From Candidatus Metalachnospira gallinarum (GTDB taxonomy: Bacteria > Bacillota > Clostridia > Lachnospirales > Anaerotignaceae): a DNA stretch of 64,000 bases. The stretch is taken from contig CAJFHC010000005.1 in assembly GCA_904378045.1 (NCBI GenBank), positions 38,217 to 102,216 on the forward strand. Reading direction: 5' to 3'. The translations under genes and the position numbers were made by a program. The notes below the pieces were generated by a model. That model ran no database searches, had not been told where the DNA came from, and was given only the letters and a program-made list of their open reading frames with translations. Of this stretch, positions 51,333 to 59,422 are shown one piece after another. The first letter of the stretch is position 1. The number at the start of each line of letters is the position of its first letter.

Positions 51333-52850
51333 ATGTATAAAAAAAGCATCATAAGGGGCGCCGTCATACTTACGGCCGCCAATCTGATAACAAGGATAAT
51401 GGGATTTTTTTACCGCGTATATATGTCAGATGCCATCGGCTCGGAAGGAATGGGGCTTTATCAGCTTGTAATGCCCATATACCTGCTTAGCTGGAGCGTA
51501 ACAAGCTCGGGTTTTTCCACGGCGGTATCGCGGATCACGGCGGCCAATGCCGCCAAAAGGCGTTTTGCCGACACGGAAAAAACCATAGCTTCGGCGGCGG
51601 CGCTTTGTATATCCGTCAGCCTTGCGGTGGCGGCGCTGATGTTTTTCTTCGCCGATAAAGCCGCTCTGTACATATTAGGCGATGAAAGGACAGCCATATC
51701 GCTTAAAATACTTTCCTTCGCCATACCTTTCATGTCCGTCGGCTCCTGCATAAGGGGATATTTTTTCGGCGGACAGCGCCAGAGCGTTCCGGCGGCGTCA
51801 CAGGTGCTTGAGCAGAGCGTCAGAATAATCTCCATAATCGTGCTGGCTCCCCTGCTTGCTTCAAAGGGACTGGAATACGCCTGCGCCGCGGCTGTCACCG
51901 GAGTTCTTCTCGGCGAGGCGTTTTCCTGTGTTTTCACGTTAATAAGCTATTGGTTTATGAAGCCAGACCCTTCCCTGGGCAGAAAGCCGGATATGAGCGC
52001 CTTTAAATGCGCCGTTCTCGTTCTTTCCATGGCCGCTCCGCTGGCCGCAACAAGGATCAGTTCTTCCCTGCTTTCCGCTTGGGAAAACATACTGATCCCG
52101 CAAAAGCTGAGAGCTTTTGGAGAGACCGCCGAAGCGGCGATGAGCCTCTACGGAAATCTTACCGGAATGGCCCTTCCCCTCATACAGCTTCCTTCGGCCC
52201 TGCTTATGGCCGTGGCAACGGCTATTATGCCGACGGTGGCTGAATCCGCCGCCTTAGGCGACAAAAGGCGCATATCATCCGCCGCTTCCCGCGTACTAAA
52301 ATTTACGGTTTTGATCGGTATAGGAACGGCAAGCCTGTTTGCCGCACTTCACGGCGAAACGGCAAACGCCGTTTACGGCAGGGAGGATATAGGCGTTCTG
52401 TTATTAAAGCTCGTTCCCGTATGCCCTCTGCTATACATAAATATTATTATGAACGGTATTCTAAACGGACTCGGCGAGCATTTGTTCATATTCAGGAACA
52501 GCGTAATATCATCGGTTATAAACATAGCGTTCATATATTTTCTTATGCCTGTATGGGGTATAAACGCCTACATAGCCGGCCTTTTTTCCGGGCTTGCGTT
52601 CTCCTCTCTGAGCTCCGTACACAGGGCAAGACAGACAGCAGACATAAAGACAGACCCTGTCAGTCTTGTTTTAAAGCCTATCGTATGCGCGGCCGCCTCC
52701 GGGCTTTTGGCAAAATATTTTATCGGATTTATGGATCCGTCAAAGCTGTCATATATAATTTCGGCCATCGGTATGCTGGCCGTTTACGTTCTGCTTCTTA
52801 TCGCCTGCGGTTCGCTTGACAAAAGCGACTTTAAATGTCTTAAATGCTGA
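51333..52850 (+). CDS. SpoVB/MurJ-like polysaccharide (lipid II) flippase
   Basis: A 505-residue MATE/MVF-superfamily exporter with ~14 helices. The N-terminal RGAVILTAANLITRIMGFFYRV and GSEGMGLYQLVMPIYLLSW are typical of SpoVB-type flippases, needed for spore cortex or other wall polymer synthesis. The last helices have the usual Ala/Leu/Gly pattern. ATG 51333 is favoured over the upstream GTG, though no strong ribosome site is present (only GGAATGAT). It is divergent from uvrC; the 214-base gap shows only a CCCTT/AAGGG hairpin. The exact lipid-linked substrate is unknown. Confidence 0.88.
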   Translation: MYKKSIIRGAVILTAANLITRIMGFFYRVYMSDAIGSEGMGLYQLVMPIYLLSWSVTSSGFSTAVSRITAANAAKRRFADTEKTIASAAALCISVSLAVAALMFFFADKAALYILGDERTAISLKILSFAIPFMSVGSCIRGYFFGGQRQSVPAASQVLEQSVRIISIIVLAPLLASKGLEYACAAAVTGVLLGEAFSCVFTLISYWFMKPDPSLGRKPDMSAFKCAVLVLSMAAPLAATRISSSLLSAWENILIPQKLRAFGETAEAAMSLYGNLTGMALPLIQLPSALLMAVATAIMPTVAESAALGDKRRISSAASRVLKFTVLIGIGTASLFAALHGETANAVYGREDIGVLLLKLVPVCPLLYINIIMNGILNGLGEHLFIFRNSVISSVINIAFIYFLMPVWGINAYIAGLFSGLAFSSLSSVHRARQTADIKTDPVSLVLKPIVCAAASGLLAKYFIGFMDPSKLSYIISAIGMLAVYVLLLIACGSLDKSDFKCLKC

Positions 52851-52853
52851 AAC

Positions 52854-52899
52854 AAAAAACGGGGTCAGCCCCTAAGCTGCGGCTTTCCCCGTTTTTGTT
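52854..52899. terminator. Bidirectional terminator after the flippase gene
   Basis: AAAAAACGGGG (52854-52864) pairs with CCCCGTTTTTG (52887-52897). It also serves the convergent hypothetical gene ending at 52912. Confidence 0.85.
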
Positions 52900-52911
52900 T
52901 TCCGAAAGTTG

Positions 52912-53364
52912 TTATTCAAAATAGCTGCGGATGTTATTGAATATCTCAATAGTAAATCCAACGGCCGATGACGCGGCTCTGCTGCCTGACGGAGCGTTGA
53001 ATTCCTCCTCTACGCTCATAACTATTCGGCCTATCTTTTCGGCGTCAAGCATATCTCCGGTCATATCCGTAAATTTTCTCGTATAATCCACATACACTCT
53101 TTTTCCGATGAATGTATCAAGATAATCCCCATTGCCGACCTTCTGTCCGGCCAGATTGCCGAGGGTATCAAGTATCTTTTTTGTAAGTCCGCCTATGGCC
53201 GCCCTTGTTATAAAAACAAAGTATGTATAGTATACAAGATAGTTTTCCCTGTTGAACTCCCTGTTTTCCTTCTCATACACGTCCTTCATATATCCGGTGT
53301 ATTTGTCGGCGATTTTGTAAACCGTTTCCTCATATTTATCACACTCTATATTTCCTATTTTCAT
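52912..53364 (-). CDS. Hypothetical protein coupled to a lipid kinase
   Basis: A 150-residue, mainly helical soluble protein (MKIGNIECDKYEETVYKIAD ... NNIRSYFE) without family motifs known to me; a central stretch FVFITRAAIGGLTKKILDTLG could be amphipathic. Its ATG overlaps the stop of the diacylglycerol kinase-like gene (ATGA), so translation is coupled and it may act with that kinase. No signal peptide. Confidence 0.8.
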   Translation of the reverse strand: MKIGNIECDKYEETVYKIADKYTGYMKDVYEKENREFNRENYLVYYTYFVFITRAAIGGLTKKILDTLGNLAGQKVGNGDYLDTFIGKRVYVDYTRKFTDMTGDMLDAEKIGRIVMSVEEEFNAPSGSRAASSAVGFTIEIFNNIRSYFE

Positions 53365-54281
53365 TTTGAACCTCCTGCCCCGTCCGCTCCCTTTGGAACG
53401 ATAAAATTAACGAAATTATCTATTTTAAATTCGGCTCTTTTAAACTCGTATATCTCCCCGTCTATGCTTACGGAGGTTTTTGACGCGAAAGCCGTTTTCA
53501 TTGATCTGACCTTTTTGTATGTTATAAAATCTTTTGCGTGCTTGTCAGTCAAATAAGTACCGTCGCGGTATTTTTTCAGCAGCGACACAAGTTTCAGCCT
53601 GCCTATTCTGTCTATCACGGCGGCGTCGATATATCCGTCGGCTATATCGGCATAGGGCGAGGATCTGAATCCTCCTCCGCAGCAGCAGGCGTTGGCTATG
53701 GTGCAAAGCAGCTGGCAGCCATTGTATGCCGTTCCATCGTCAAATTCTATCTTTACATTCTGCCCCCATTTTCCGAACAGTTCCTGAACGGCTCCAAAGA
53801 CGTAGGCCATGGAATTGGGAACGATCCCGTTTTTTATTTTTGACGCGTTAATAACGACGTTGCAGTCAAATCCTATGTTGGCCATGTTCACGAAATATGT
53901 CTCAAAATTACCGTCAAGTATGGCTTTTACGGCGTCTATCCTTTTTACGCTCCCTCTGAGCTGGCCGCTTACGCTGTTAAACGCCTCCCTGTTTTTGAAC
54001 CATCTTACAAAATCGTTGCCCGTCCCCGCGGGTATTATTCCCACGGCGGCGTTTTCAAGTCCCACGGCTCCGTTTACGGCTCCGTTGAGAGTGCCGTCTC
54101 CGCCCACGGCGTAAAAGGCGTGCCTGTCTCCATCGGATGATATACCCCTTATATATACCGCTATATCCTCCCTGCTGCAGGGAATGTAGACCTCAGCGTC
54201 CTTTATTTTTACAAGCTCCGGCAGATAGGAATTGCCTCTTCCGTTTCCCGCCACAGGATTTACGATAAAATGTGTTTTCAT
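53361..54281 (-). CDS. Diacylglycerol kinase catalytic-domain lipid kinase (YegS/BmrU-like)
   Basis: A 306-residue soluble lipid kinase. The nucleotide-binding motif is GGDGTLNGAVNG, with N-terminal FIVNPVAGNGRG and the second GTGNDFVRWF typical of the DAGK catalytic family; phosphorylation of diacylglycerol or a related lipid recycles envelope lipids. Start at 54281 (GGAGAAAAATT upstream). It is first of a two-gene unit with the downstream hypothetical gene. Confidence 0.92.
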   Translation of the reverse strand: MKTHFIVNPVAGNGRGNSYLPELVKIKDAEVYIPCSREDIAVYIRGISSDGDRHAFYAVGGDGTLNGAVNGAVGLENAAVGIIPAGTGNDFVRWFKNREAFNSVSGQLRGSVKRIDAVKAILDGNFETYFVNMANIGFDCNVVINASKIKNGIVPNSMAYVFGAVQELFGKWGQNVKIEFDDGTAYNGCQLLCTIANACCCGGGFRSSPYADIADGYIDAAVIDRIGRLKLVSLLKKYRDGTYLTDKHAKDFITYKKVRSMKTAFASKTSVSIDGEIYEFKRAEFKIDNFVNFIVPKGADGAGGSK

Positions 54282-54506
54282 AATTTTTCTCCGCACCGTA
54301 TTTTTTATATTTTAGCATAAAGGCCGGAGGAATAAAAGACTGTTGATTTTAAATGTGCAGCTCTATTATAACGGAAATATGATTTTTATATAACTTTCGT
54401 CGCGCACCAGCATAGTGGGCGGTTGATATATCGCCTGGCTTCCTTTCTCTTTTGAGAAACTTAATCGTATTCAGCTGACGTCTATTTAATTCATAAGATT
54501 CTTATT

Positions 54507-55421
54507 TTATAAAAGCCAATTAATATTAATAAACCCTTCATCTATTATTATAAATGAACGTCCTGCTTTATGGCTGTATAACTCTCCGGTATATTTATTA
54601 AAAAGTATTGGAAGGGACTCATACCCTTTAAGCTCAAAAACATAATACCTGTCTAAGTCATATCCTGTATATCTTATAGCGTTTGGATCATAAATACTCT
54701 TATTTTTATAATCCGGAATGTTCCTTTCCTTAAGCCCTTCAATAATCTGATCATATTTTTCTAATGATGCTATCTTTATTATGTTTTCGGCCTCCTGAAT
54801 GCTGTATGCCACCCGTCGGTCCTGATCCATACTAATAGCTATGATATTGATTGAGGGTACATCATCTCTGACATCGTGCTGAAAATTATAAATATAGTCA
54901 GCATAATAATTGACCTCTCCCCCAAAAACTTCACATATAAATCTTAACGGGATATAATAGTCATCTAATACCATCTCAAACCTCCTGGGCATTGATATGC
55001 TTTTGTCATTTAGAACAGCATCTGTATTGCTATAGGATTTTACAAAAAGTGTCTGTCCATTATAGTTTATATTAATGCTTACAGATTGACCCCTGTTTAT
55101 TGTCACCTCAGCACCTGTCATATAAGCAAATTTTTGCAGTGAAATATAAACCGTCTCATCTTGGATGACTGTACCGGGGTCTTTTACAAAACTACCATTA
55201 AACATTATTAGTCTTATTCCGTTTTTTACATCTTTTTCATAGGAACTATTTATTTTATCTTTTTCAACTTTAGGATACTCTATTTCATAAAGATCATTAA
55301 ACTCTGTTTTGCAAATAGATATGCTGGGATCATCTGAAGCTTCAAAAGCATACACAGAGTTAATTGAAACAAGGCACATGACGGCAGATGCCACTATACT
55401 TATTAATTTTTTTAAGATCAT
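54507..55421 (-). CDS. Exported protein with copper-amine-oxidase-N (stalk) domain
   Basis: A 304-residue exported protein. The signal peptide ends at about residue 25 (SVYAFE). The central ~100 residues, with IRLIMFNGSFVKDPGTVIQD, VYISLQKFAYMTGAEV and YYIPLRFICEVFGGEVNYY, match the stalk domain shared by many Firmicutes surface proteins. The C-terminal ~120 residues (YDLDRYYVFELKGYE, LFNKYTGELYSHKAG) look PepSY-like or unknown. It is distinctly more AT-rich than its neighbours, perhaps acquired. Ribosome site AAGGAGATGATTAT. No operon partner. Its downstream 210 bases show no gene. Confidence 0.75.
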   Translation of the reverse strand: MILKKLISIVASAVMCLVSINSVYAFEASDDPSISICKTEFNDLYEIEYPKVEKDKINSSYEKDVKNGIRLIMFNGSFVKDPGTVIQDETVYISLQKFAYMTGAEVTINRGQSVSININYNGQTLFVKSYSNTDAVLNDKSISMPRRFEMVLDDYYIPLRFICEVFGGEVNYYADYIYNFQHDVRDDVPSINIIAISMDQDRRVAYSIQEAENIIKIASLEKYDQIIEGLKERNIPDYKNKSIYDPNAIRYTGYDLDRYYVFELKGYESLPILFNKYTGELYSHKAGRSFIIIDEGFININWLL

Positions 55422-55581
55422 ATAATCATCTCCTTATTACTCTCAATTTATAAAATATACTCCAATTAATTTCCAATTTATCACAATTTTTTAATATTGA
55501 CAACCGATTTTTAATATATTTTGTAAAATTATTACTTCCGTTCTTTTACAGCACTTATTCCATCAAAAATGTAAAAAGTTC

Positions 55582-55610
55582 TTGACATTTTTGAAGCTGT
55601 GATTTATCCT
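55582..55610 (+). promoter_or_regulatory. Promoter of the membrane protein/XRE pair
   Basis: TTGACA (55582-55587), 17 bases, TATCCT (55605-55610). The -35 is consensus and the -10 is fair. A direct repeat of AATGTAAAA lies ahead of it at 55568-55576. Confidence 0.55.
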
Positions 55611-55612
55611 AT

Positions 55613-55636
55613 AAATGTAAAAGATATTTTACATTT
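55613..55636. promoter_or_regulatory. Palindromic operator, probably bound by the XRE regulator
   Basis: AAATGTAAAA (55613-55622), GATA, TTTTACATTT (55627-55636): a perfect ten-base inverted repeat just downstream of the -10. Another AATGTAAAA half-site is at 55568-55576, before the -35. Typical for autoregulation by small XRE proteins. Confidence 0.7.
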
Positions 55637-55660
55637 TTGCAACATGAAGGAGATGGAATT

Positions 55661-55954
55661 ATGGGAGATATGTCTGTATTTATAGTTTTATTTTTGATAT
55701 TTACCGTTTTTCTGATAGTTTTGGATATAGCTATGGTCGTCTCTCTTGTAAAGCCCGGAGACGAAAGGAAACAAATGATAGTATGGAAGGCCAGCGCCGG
55801 AACGCTTATCGGTGTTGTCGGCGTTATGTTCATTGACATATTTAAAAGCATCGCCGCCCCGGACAGCATAGTAAGCCCATTCTCCAGACTTGGCGGTACG
55901 GCAATAGTTTATTTTGTGTTTTTGATGTATTACAAAAGGAAATACGGTGGTTAA
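55661..55954 (+). CDS. Small three-helix membrane protein
   Basis: A 97-residue integral membrane protein: helix 1 (VFIVLFLIFTVFLIVLDIAM), a charged loop KPGDERKQ, helix 2 (GTLIGVVGVMFIDIF) and a third segment near the C-terminus. It is translated from ATG 55661 with AAGGAG eight bases before and ends at the base before the XRE gene's ATG. Similar membrane protein plus YgzD/XRE pairs occur in Clostridia, but the function is unknown to me. Confidence 0.8.
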   Translation: MGDMSVFIVLFLIFTVFLIVLDIAMVVSLVKPGDERKQMIVWKASAGTLIGVVGVMFIDIFKSIAAPDSIVSPFSRLGGTAIVYFVFLMYYKRKYGG

Positions 55955-56149
55955 ATGAAAAATATAATAAGGGAAAGGCGCAAACAGCTTGGCCTGTCGC
56001 AGGATGAGCTTGCGAAAAAATGCGGCGTGTCAAGGCAAACGATAAACGCCATAGAAAACAATAAATACGACCCATCCCTCGCTCTCGCCTTCGCCCTTGC
56101 CGACGAGCTGATGCTAAGGGTAGACGAGTTGTTTATAAGAGATAAATAA
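55955..56149 (+). CDS. Small XRE-family (Cro/CI-like) transcriptional regulator
   Basis: A 64-residue helix-turn-helix protein: IIRERRKQLGLSQDELAKKC then VSRQTINAIENNKYDPSLALAF is a textbook XRE domain of the YgzD type, with nothing beyond the domain. It is translationally coupled to the preceding membrane protein (start right after its stop) and probably binds the palindrome at 55613-55636. A stretch of about 100 bases follows before the terminator. Confidence 0.92.
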   Translation: MKNIIRERRKQLGLSQDELAKKCGVSRQTINAIENNKYDPSLALAFALADELMLRVDELFIRDK

Positions 56150-56251
56150 AATTTCTTTAATTCAGGAGCGGTCATACAGACGCAAAGTATTTCAAAGTAA
56201 TGATTGGCATAACATATTTTCGGTCTTTTAAAATATAGCCGATATAAACAT

Positions 56252-56305
56252 AAACACGCCGGTAAGCCTCGTTTATAAGCGATATGTGCCGGCGTGTTTT
56301 TATTA
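56252..56305. terminator. Bidirectional terminator between convergent genes
   Basis: AAACACGCCGG (56252-56262) pairs with CCGGCGTGTTT (56289-56299), then TTATTATT. It ends the XRE pair and the TPM gene from the other side (stop at 56317). Confidence 0.85.
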
Positions 56306-56316
56306 TTAAAATTTTT

Positions 56317-57078
56317 CTAAAATTTTCTTCCTCTGCCCCTCATTCGCCTGCCGGCGGAAGCCCTCGGCCGTCTGCCTGCCGGCGGCCTGTTGTTTTGCCT
56401 TCTTCTCGGCCTTATTCTTGTAGTGATAAATGAATTGACAAGGCGGTCACTGTTTACCGTGAAGTTTGTCCTGCTGTTCGCTCCGTAATCATAGATCTCG
56501 CCGATTTCCTTGAATGAATAGGCCTTATAGATATGTATCGCAAAGCAGGCGGCGGATACGGCTCCAACAAGAAAGGCCGTTATCCATACGGCGATATGAG
56601 CCGCGGCCTGACCGGTATCGACCGGTATCCCGGCCTTAAAATACTCAAGGCTCATCTCTATTTCCGCTGAGAACGCCCTGTAATAACTGCCCTGCGCCGC
56701 ATATCCGGCGGCGGTGTCAAATATATTCTCAAGCCTTATATCCGTAAGACATTCCGATGCGGTGCCTATGGTTGAAATATATATTTCCCTGTTGTCCATG
56801 TCGATGAGATATATTATACCGTTGTCTCCGTATCCCAGCCCGGAATAAAAATCGTCCGCGTAAACGGCCGATGATTTTCCCTCCGTATCGCTGACGGTGA
56901 CGGCGGCGGCGTCCCATCCCGTTGCCTCGGAAAGCGCGGCAAGCTCTTCGCTTACGGCGTTCAGCTCAGTCTCATATAAAAGCCCCGCGTTGTCATATAC
57001 TCCGGAAGCGGCGTAGGCCGCCGAAAACGGTATGAATGTAAACGCGAGCGACAGCATCAAAACGGCAAATTTTTTCAT
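56317..57078 (-). CDS. TPM-domain membrane protein with Arg-rich tail (YdjH-like)
   Basis: A 253-residue exported protein. A signal peptide (MKKFAVLMLSLAFTFIPFSA) is followed by a TPM domain (VYDNAGLLYETELNAVSEEL, DDFYSGLGYGDNGIIYLIDM) of the YgcG/Psb32 phosphatase-like fold, a transmembrane helix (about residues 170-192) and a cytoplasmic C-terminal tail very rich in Arg (RRRQNNRPPAGRRPRASAGR). The tail may bind phospholipid or nucleic acid. ATG 57078 overlaps the upstream zinc-ribbon gene by four bases (ATGA). It is the third gene of a YdjI-YdjG-YdjH-like operon. Confidence 0.82.
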   Translation of the reverse strand: MKKFAVLMLSLAFTFIPFSAAYAASGVYDNAGLLYETELNAVSEELAALSEATGWDAAAVTVSDTEGKSSAVYADDFYSGLGYGDNGIIYLIDMDNREIYISTIGTASECLTDIRLENIFDTAAGYAAQGSYYRAFSAEIEMSLEYFKAGIPVDTGQAAAHIAVWITAFLVGAVSAACFAIHIYKAYSFKEIGEIYDYGANSRTNFTVNSDRLVNSFITTRIRPRRRQNNRPPAGRRPRASAGRRMRGRGRKF

Positions 57079-58124
57079 AATATTATCGCCCCTATTCCCA
57101 TTACTATTAAAAACAGAAGCAAAAATATCCCCAAAACCGCTCCGGCGATCCTCGGTACGCTTATCGGCAGTCTGCCGACGGTTTTTCCCGTCTGTCCGTT
57201 CATCGCGAAATAATACTTTTTGCCCCTGAGACTGTATGTCAGTATCCACACCGGAAGAAGCACATATTTTTGTCTGCTGTTCACCACGTCCGCGTGCATG
57301 GTTTTGCCGCCTATGGACTGATAGCTTTCTGTCACGGAATTCTCAAATATTTTTTTCGCGTATTCGTTCACCCTGCCGTTTACCTCATCTTCTATCTCGG
57401 CATATTCAAGATTCCTCTTTTCCGCGTAGAAACCGGAAAGATAGGCCATTTTAAACTCCTCCAAGCCTTCGTCGCTGAACGGCTGGACCGCCATAGCCGG
57501 CTTTGCCCTTTCTCCGGTCATGGCGAAACTGTTTATATTGTTAAACTCAATGGATCCCTCTCGCTTTATTTCGTAAACCTTTGTCTCCGTATATTCCAGT
57601 TCTCCCGTGACCCATACTCTGATATTGCGCCCCGTGGCCGAATATCCTCCCTTTACGGTGCAGTTCGTCATCCAGTATGGATAGTAAACACCGTAAAGAT
57701 TTTCAAGCACGGAATCATTTTTAAAGTCGTTTGGAAGGAATCTTTTGTTTTTAATCCATCTGTGAAATCTTTTCTCGGCGTCCTGTCTGTCAAACTTGAA
57801 CGGTATTATGTAATCCGGCTTAAACTCGCCGGAAAGCTTTCCGCTCAGCACAACGGGATTATGGCAATAATAACAGTATGTAGCCGCCGTAGTCTCGTCG
57901 GTTATTATTTCCGCTCCGCAGCTTGGGCAGCTGTATACGTCCGGAGAATCATCCATTGACGCTTCTTCCTTTTCCGCCTGCCTCTGCTCCGCCTTTATTC
58001 TTCTTTCCTCAAGTTCCTCCGCCGTAAAGTCGCTGCGGCAGTAGTCGCAGTGAAAAATATGCGTTTGAGCGTCATACTCCATACCGCTTCCGCAGTTTGG
58101 GCATTTATACATATATGTATCCAT
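57075..58124 (-). CDS. Zinc-ribbon membrane protein (YdjG-like)
   Basis: A 349-residue protein with two CxxC...CxxC ribbons (CPNCGS...CDYCRS, then CPSCGA...CYYCHN) in the first ~90 residues, a long soluble domain (YYPYWMTNCTVKGGYSATGR, KYVLLPVWILTYSLRGKKY) and one C-terminal membrane helix (GAVLGIFLLLFLIVMGIGAI). It matches B. subtilis YdjG, which with YdjH helps recruit PspA-like YdjF to the membrane. Start 58124 follows GGAGG; it is the middle gene of the three-gene operon. Confidence 0.84.
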   Translation of the reverse strand: MDTYMYKCPNCGSGMEYDAQTHIFHCDYCRSDFTAEELEERRIKAEQRQAEKEEASMDDSPDVYSCPSCGAEIITDETTAATYCYYCHNPVVLSGKLSGEFKPDYIIPFKFDRQDAEKRFHRWIKNKRFLPNDFKNDSVLENLYGVYYPYWMTNCTVKGGYSATGRNIRVWVTGELEYTETKVYEIKREGSIEFNNINSFAMTGERAKPAMAVQPFSDEGLEEFKMAYLSGFYAEKRNLEYAEIEDEVNGRVNEYAKKIFENSVTESYQSIGGKTMHADVVNSRQKYVLLPVWILTYSLRGKKYYFAMNGQTGKTVGRLPISVPRIAGAVLGIFLLLFLIVMGIGAIIL

Positions 58125-58149
58125 CAATATCCTCCAATGTCAGCCCATT

Positions 58150-59409
58150 TCAAATCATTGAATTTCCGCATTGAGGACAGAACTTCGGTCTGTCTCCGTT
58201 TCCGTCCCATTTATAGCCGCACTTTGAGCATACGGCTCCCAGCGGTCTTTTGCTTCCGCAGTTTGGGCAGAAATTTCCGTCGTTGACTCTTCCGCAGGCG
58301 CAGACCCACATGTCTTTTTTAATTTCTTCCGGCTTCCTGCTTCCGCATTGTGAACAGAAATTCCCGCTGTTGACTCTTCCGCAGGCGCAGCGCCATGTTC
58401 CGGCTCCGTCTTTATCCATCATCGCCGAATTGGCCTCGGAAACGGCTCTCATAAAGCCTCCGGAGGCTCCCATGCCCGAGCCCATTCCCATAAAGCCGGC
58501 AACGGATCCCGAATCGTTGCTTCCGGCAGCCTCAAGTCCTCTTGCGAGAGAGCCCTGGACATATCCCTCTCTTACGGAAGGATCGCCAAGCATGGCTCCG
58601 CGGTTTCTCATATTGATGAGTTCGGCGCTCTGTTCATCGTAAGATATGGCGGCAATGCCGACCGAACAGATCTCCATTCCCCTCTGCTTTTTCCAGTCCT
58701 CATCCAGTATATCAGCCATATAGGATGAAAGCTCTCGGCTTTTGCTCTGCACATAGGATACTCTTACTCCGTCGGCGGACATTCTGTTTACGGCAGCCTG
58801 CAAAGCATCCATAAACTCATTGAAATACTGTTCATTTATATCATCTATATCAACGTCTTCATCGTTTTTAGGTATCGCCTCTCTGAAAAACAGCAGCGGA
58901 TCGGTTATTTTTATGCTGTAGGTGCCATGCGCCCTTAAAAACAGCTCCGCGTTATAAAAGCTGTCAAAATAGCTTATTGGCGTGCGCGTGCCGAACTTTA
59001 TTCCCTTTATTTCCTGTAAGTTAATAAAATACGCCTTCTGTTTTCCCGGAGCTGTTCCCGAATATTTTATCCTCTCGAATGTCTCTCTGAGGGCGTCGCC
59101 GAAATCGCCGTTGAAAAGCGACGGCTCCGTATCCGTGCTTACTCTGTAATATCCTTCCTCGGCTGTATAATCAACTACCCTGCCTCCGTCGGTAAGTATC
59201 ATAAACATATTGGGTCCGACATGTATGAGCGAACCGTCGCTTATAATGTCGCCGTTTCCCCTGCCGCTGTCTTTCCCATCCGTTTCTCCGGCCTTTCTTC
59301 CGACGGAAAGCACCGTTGTGTCGTCCATTTTACCGGCTTCTATTATATCCAGCCACTGATCGGAAAGCCCTCCGCCTATGGCCTTTGCTATGGCTTTTAC
59401 TATTCCCAT
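58150..59409 (-). CDS. SPFH-domain/zinc-ribbon protein (YdjI, virion core protein-like)
   Basis: A 419-residue cytoplasmic protein. The first ~270 residues (MGIVKAIAKAIGGGLSDQWL, then AYFINLQEIKGIKFGTRTPI, ELFLRAHGTYSIKITDPLLF) form an SPFH/YdjI domain; the C-terminus has three zinc ribbons (CACGRVNSGNFCSQCG, CACGRVNDGNFCPNCG, CSKCGYKWDGNGDRPKFCPQC). A Gly/Ser/Met-rich linker joins them. B. subtilis YdjI is membrane-stress related. Start 59409 follows AAGGAGAATTGGT; a 22-codon extension upstream is unsupported. No PspA-like gene accompanies the operon here. Confidence 0.85.
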   Translation of the reverse strand: MGIVKAIAKAIGGGLSDQWLDIIEAGKMDDTTVLSVGRKAGETDGKDSGRGNGDIISDGSLIHVGPNMFMILTDGGRVVDYTAEEGYYRVSTDTEPSLFNGDFGDALRETFERIKYSGTAPGKQKAYFINLQEIKGIKFGTRTPISYFDSFYNAELFLRAHGTYSIKITDPLLFFREAIPKNDEDVDIDDINEQYFNEFMDALQAAVNRMSADGVRVSYVQSKSRELSSYMADILDEDWKKQRGMEICSVGIAAISYDEQSAELINMRNRGAMLGDPSVREGYVQGSLARGLEAAGSNDSGSVAGFMGMGSGMGASGGFMRAVSEANSAMMDKDGAGTWRCACGRVNSGNFCSQCGSRKPEEIKKDMWVCACGRVNDGNFCPNCGSKRPLGAVCSKCGYKWDGNGDRPKFCPQCGNSMI

Positions 59410-59422
59410 ACCAATTCTCCTT

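Noticed and set aside
57079..57249. 57-residue N-terminal extension of the TPM protein
   Set aside because: It would precede a clear signal peptide and overlaps the upstream gene; the ATG at 57078 overlaps the stop as ATGA.
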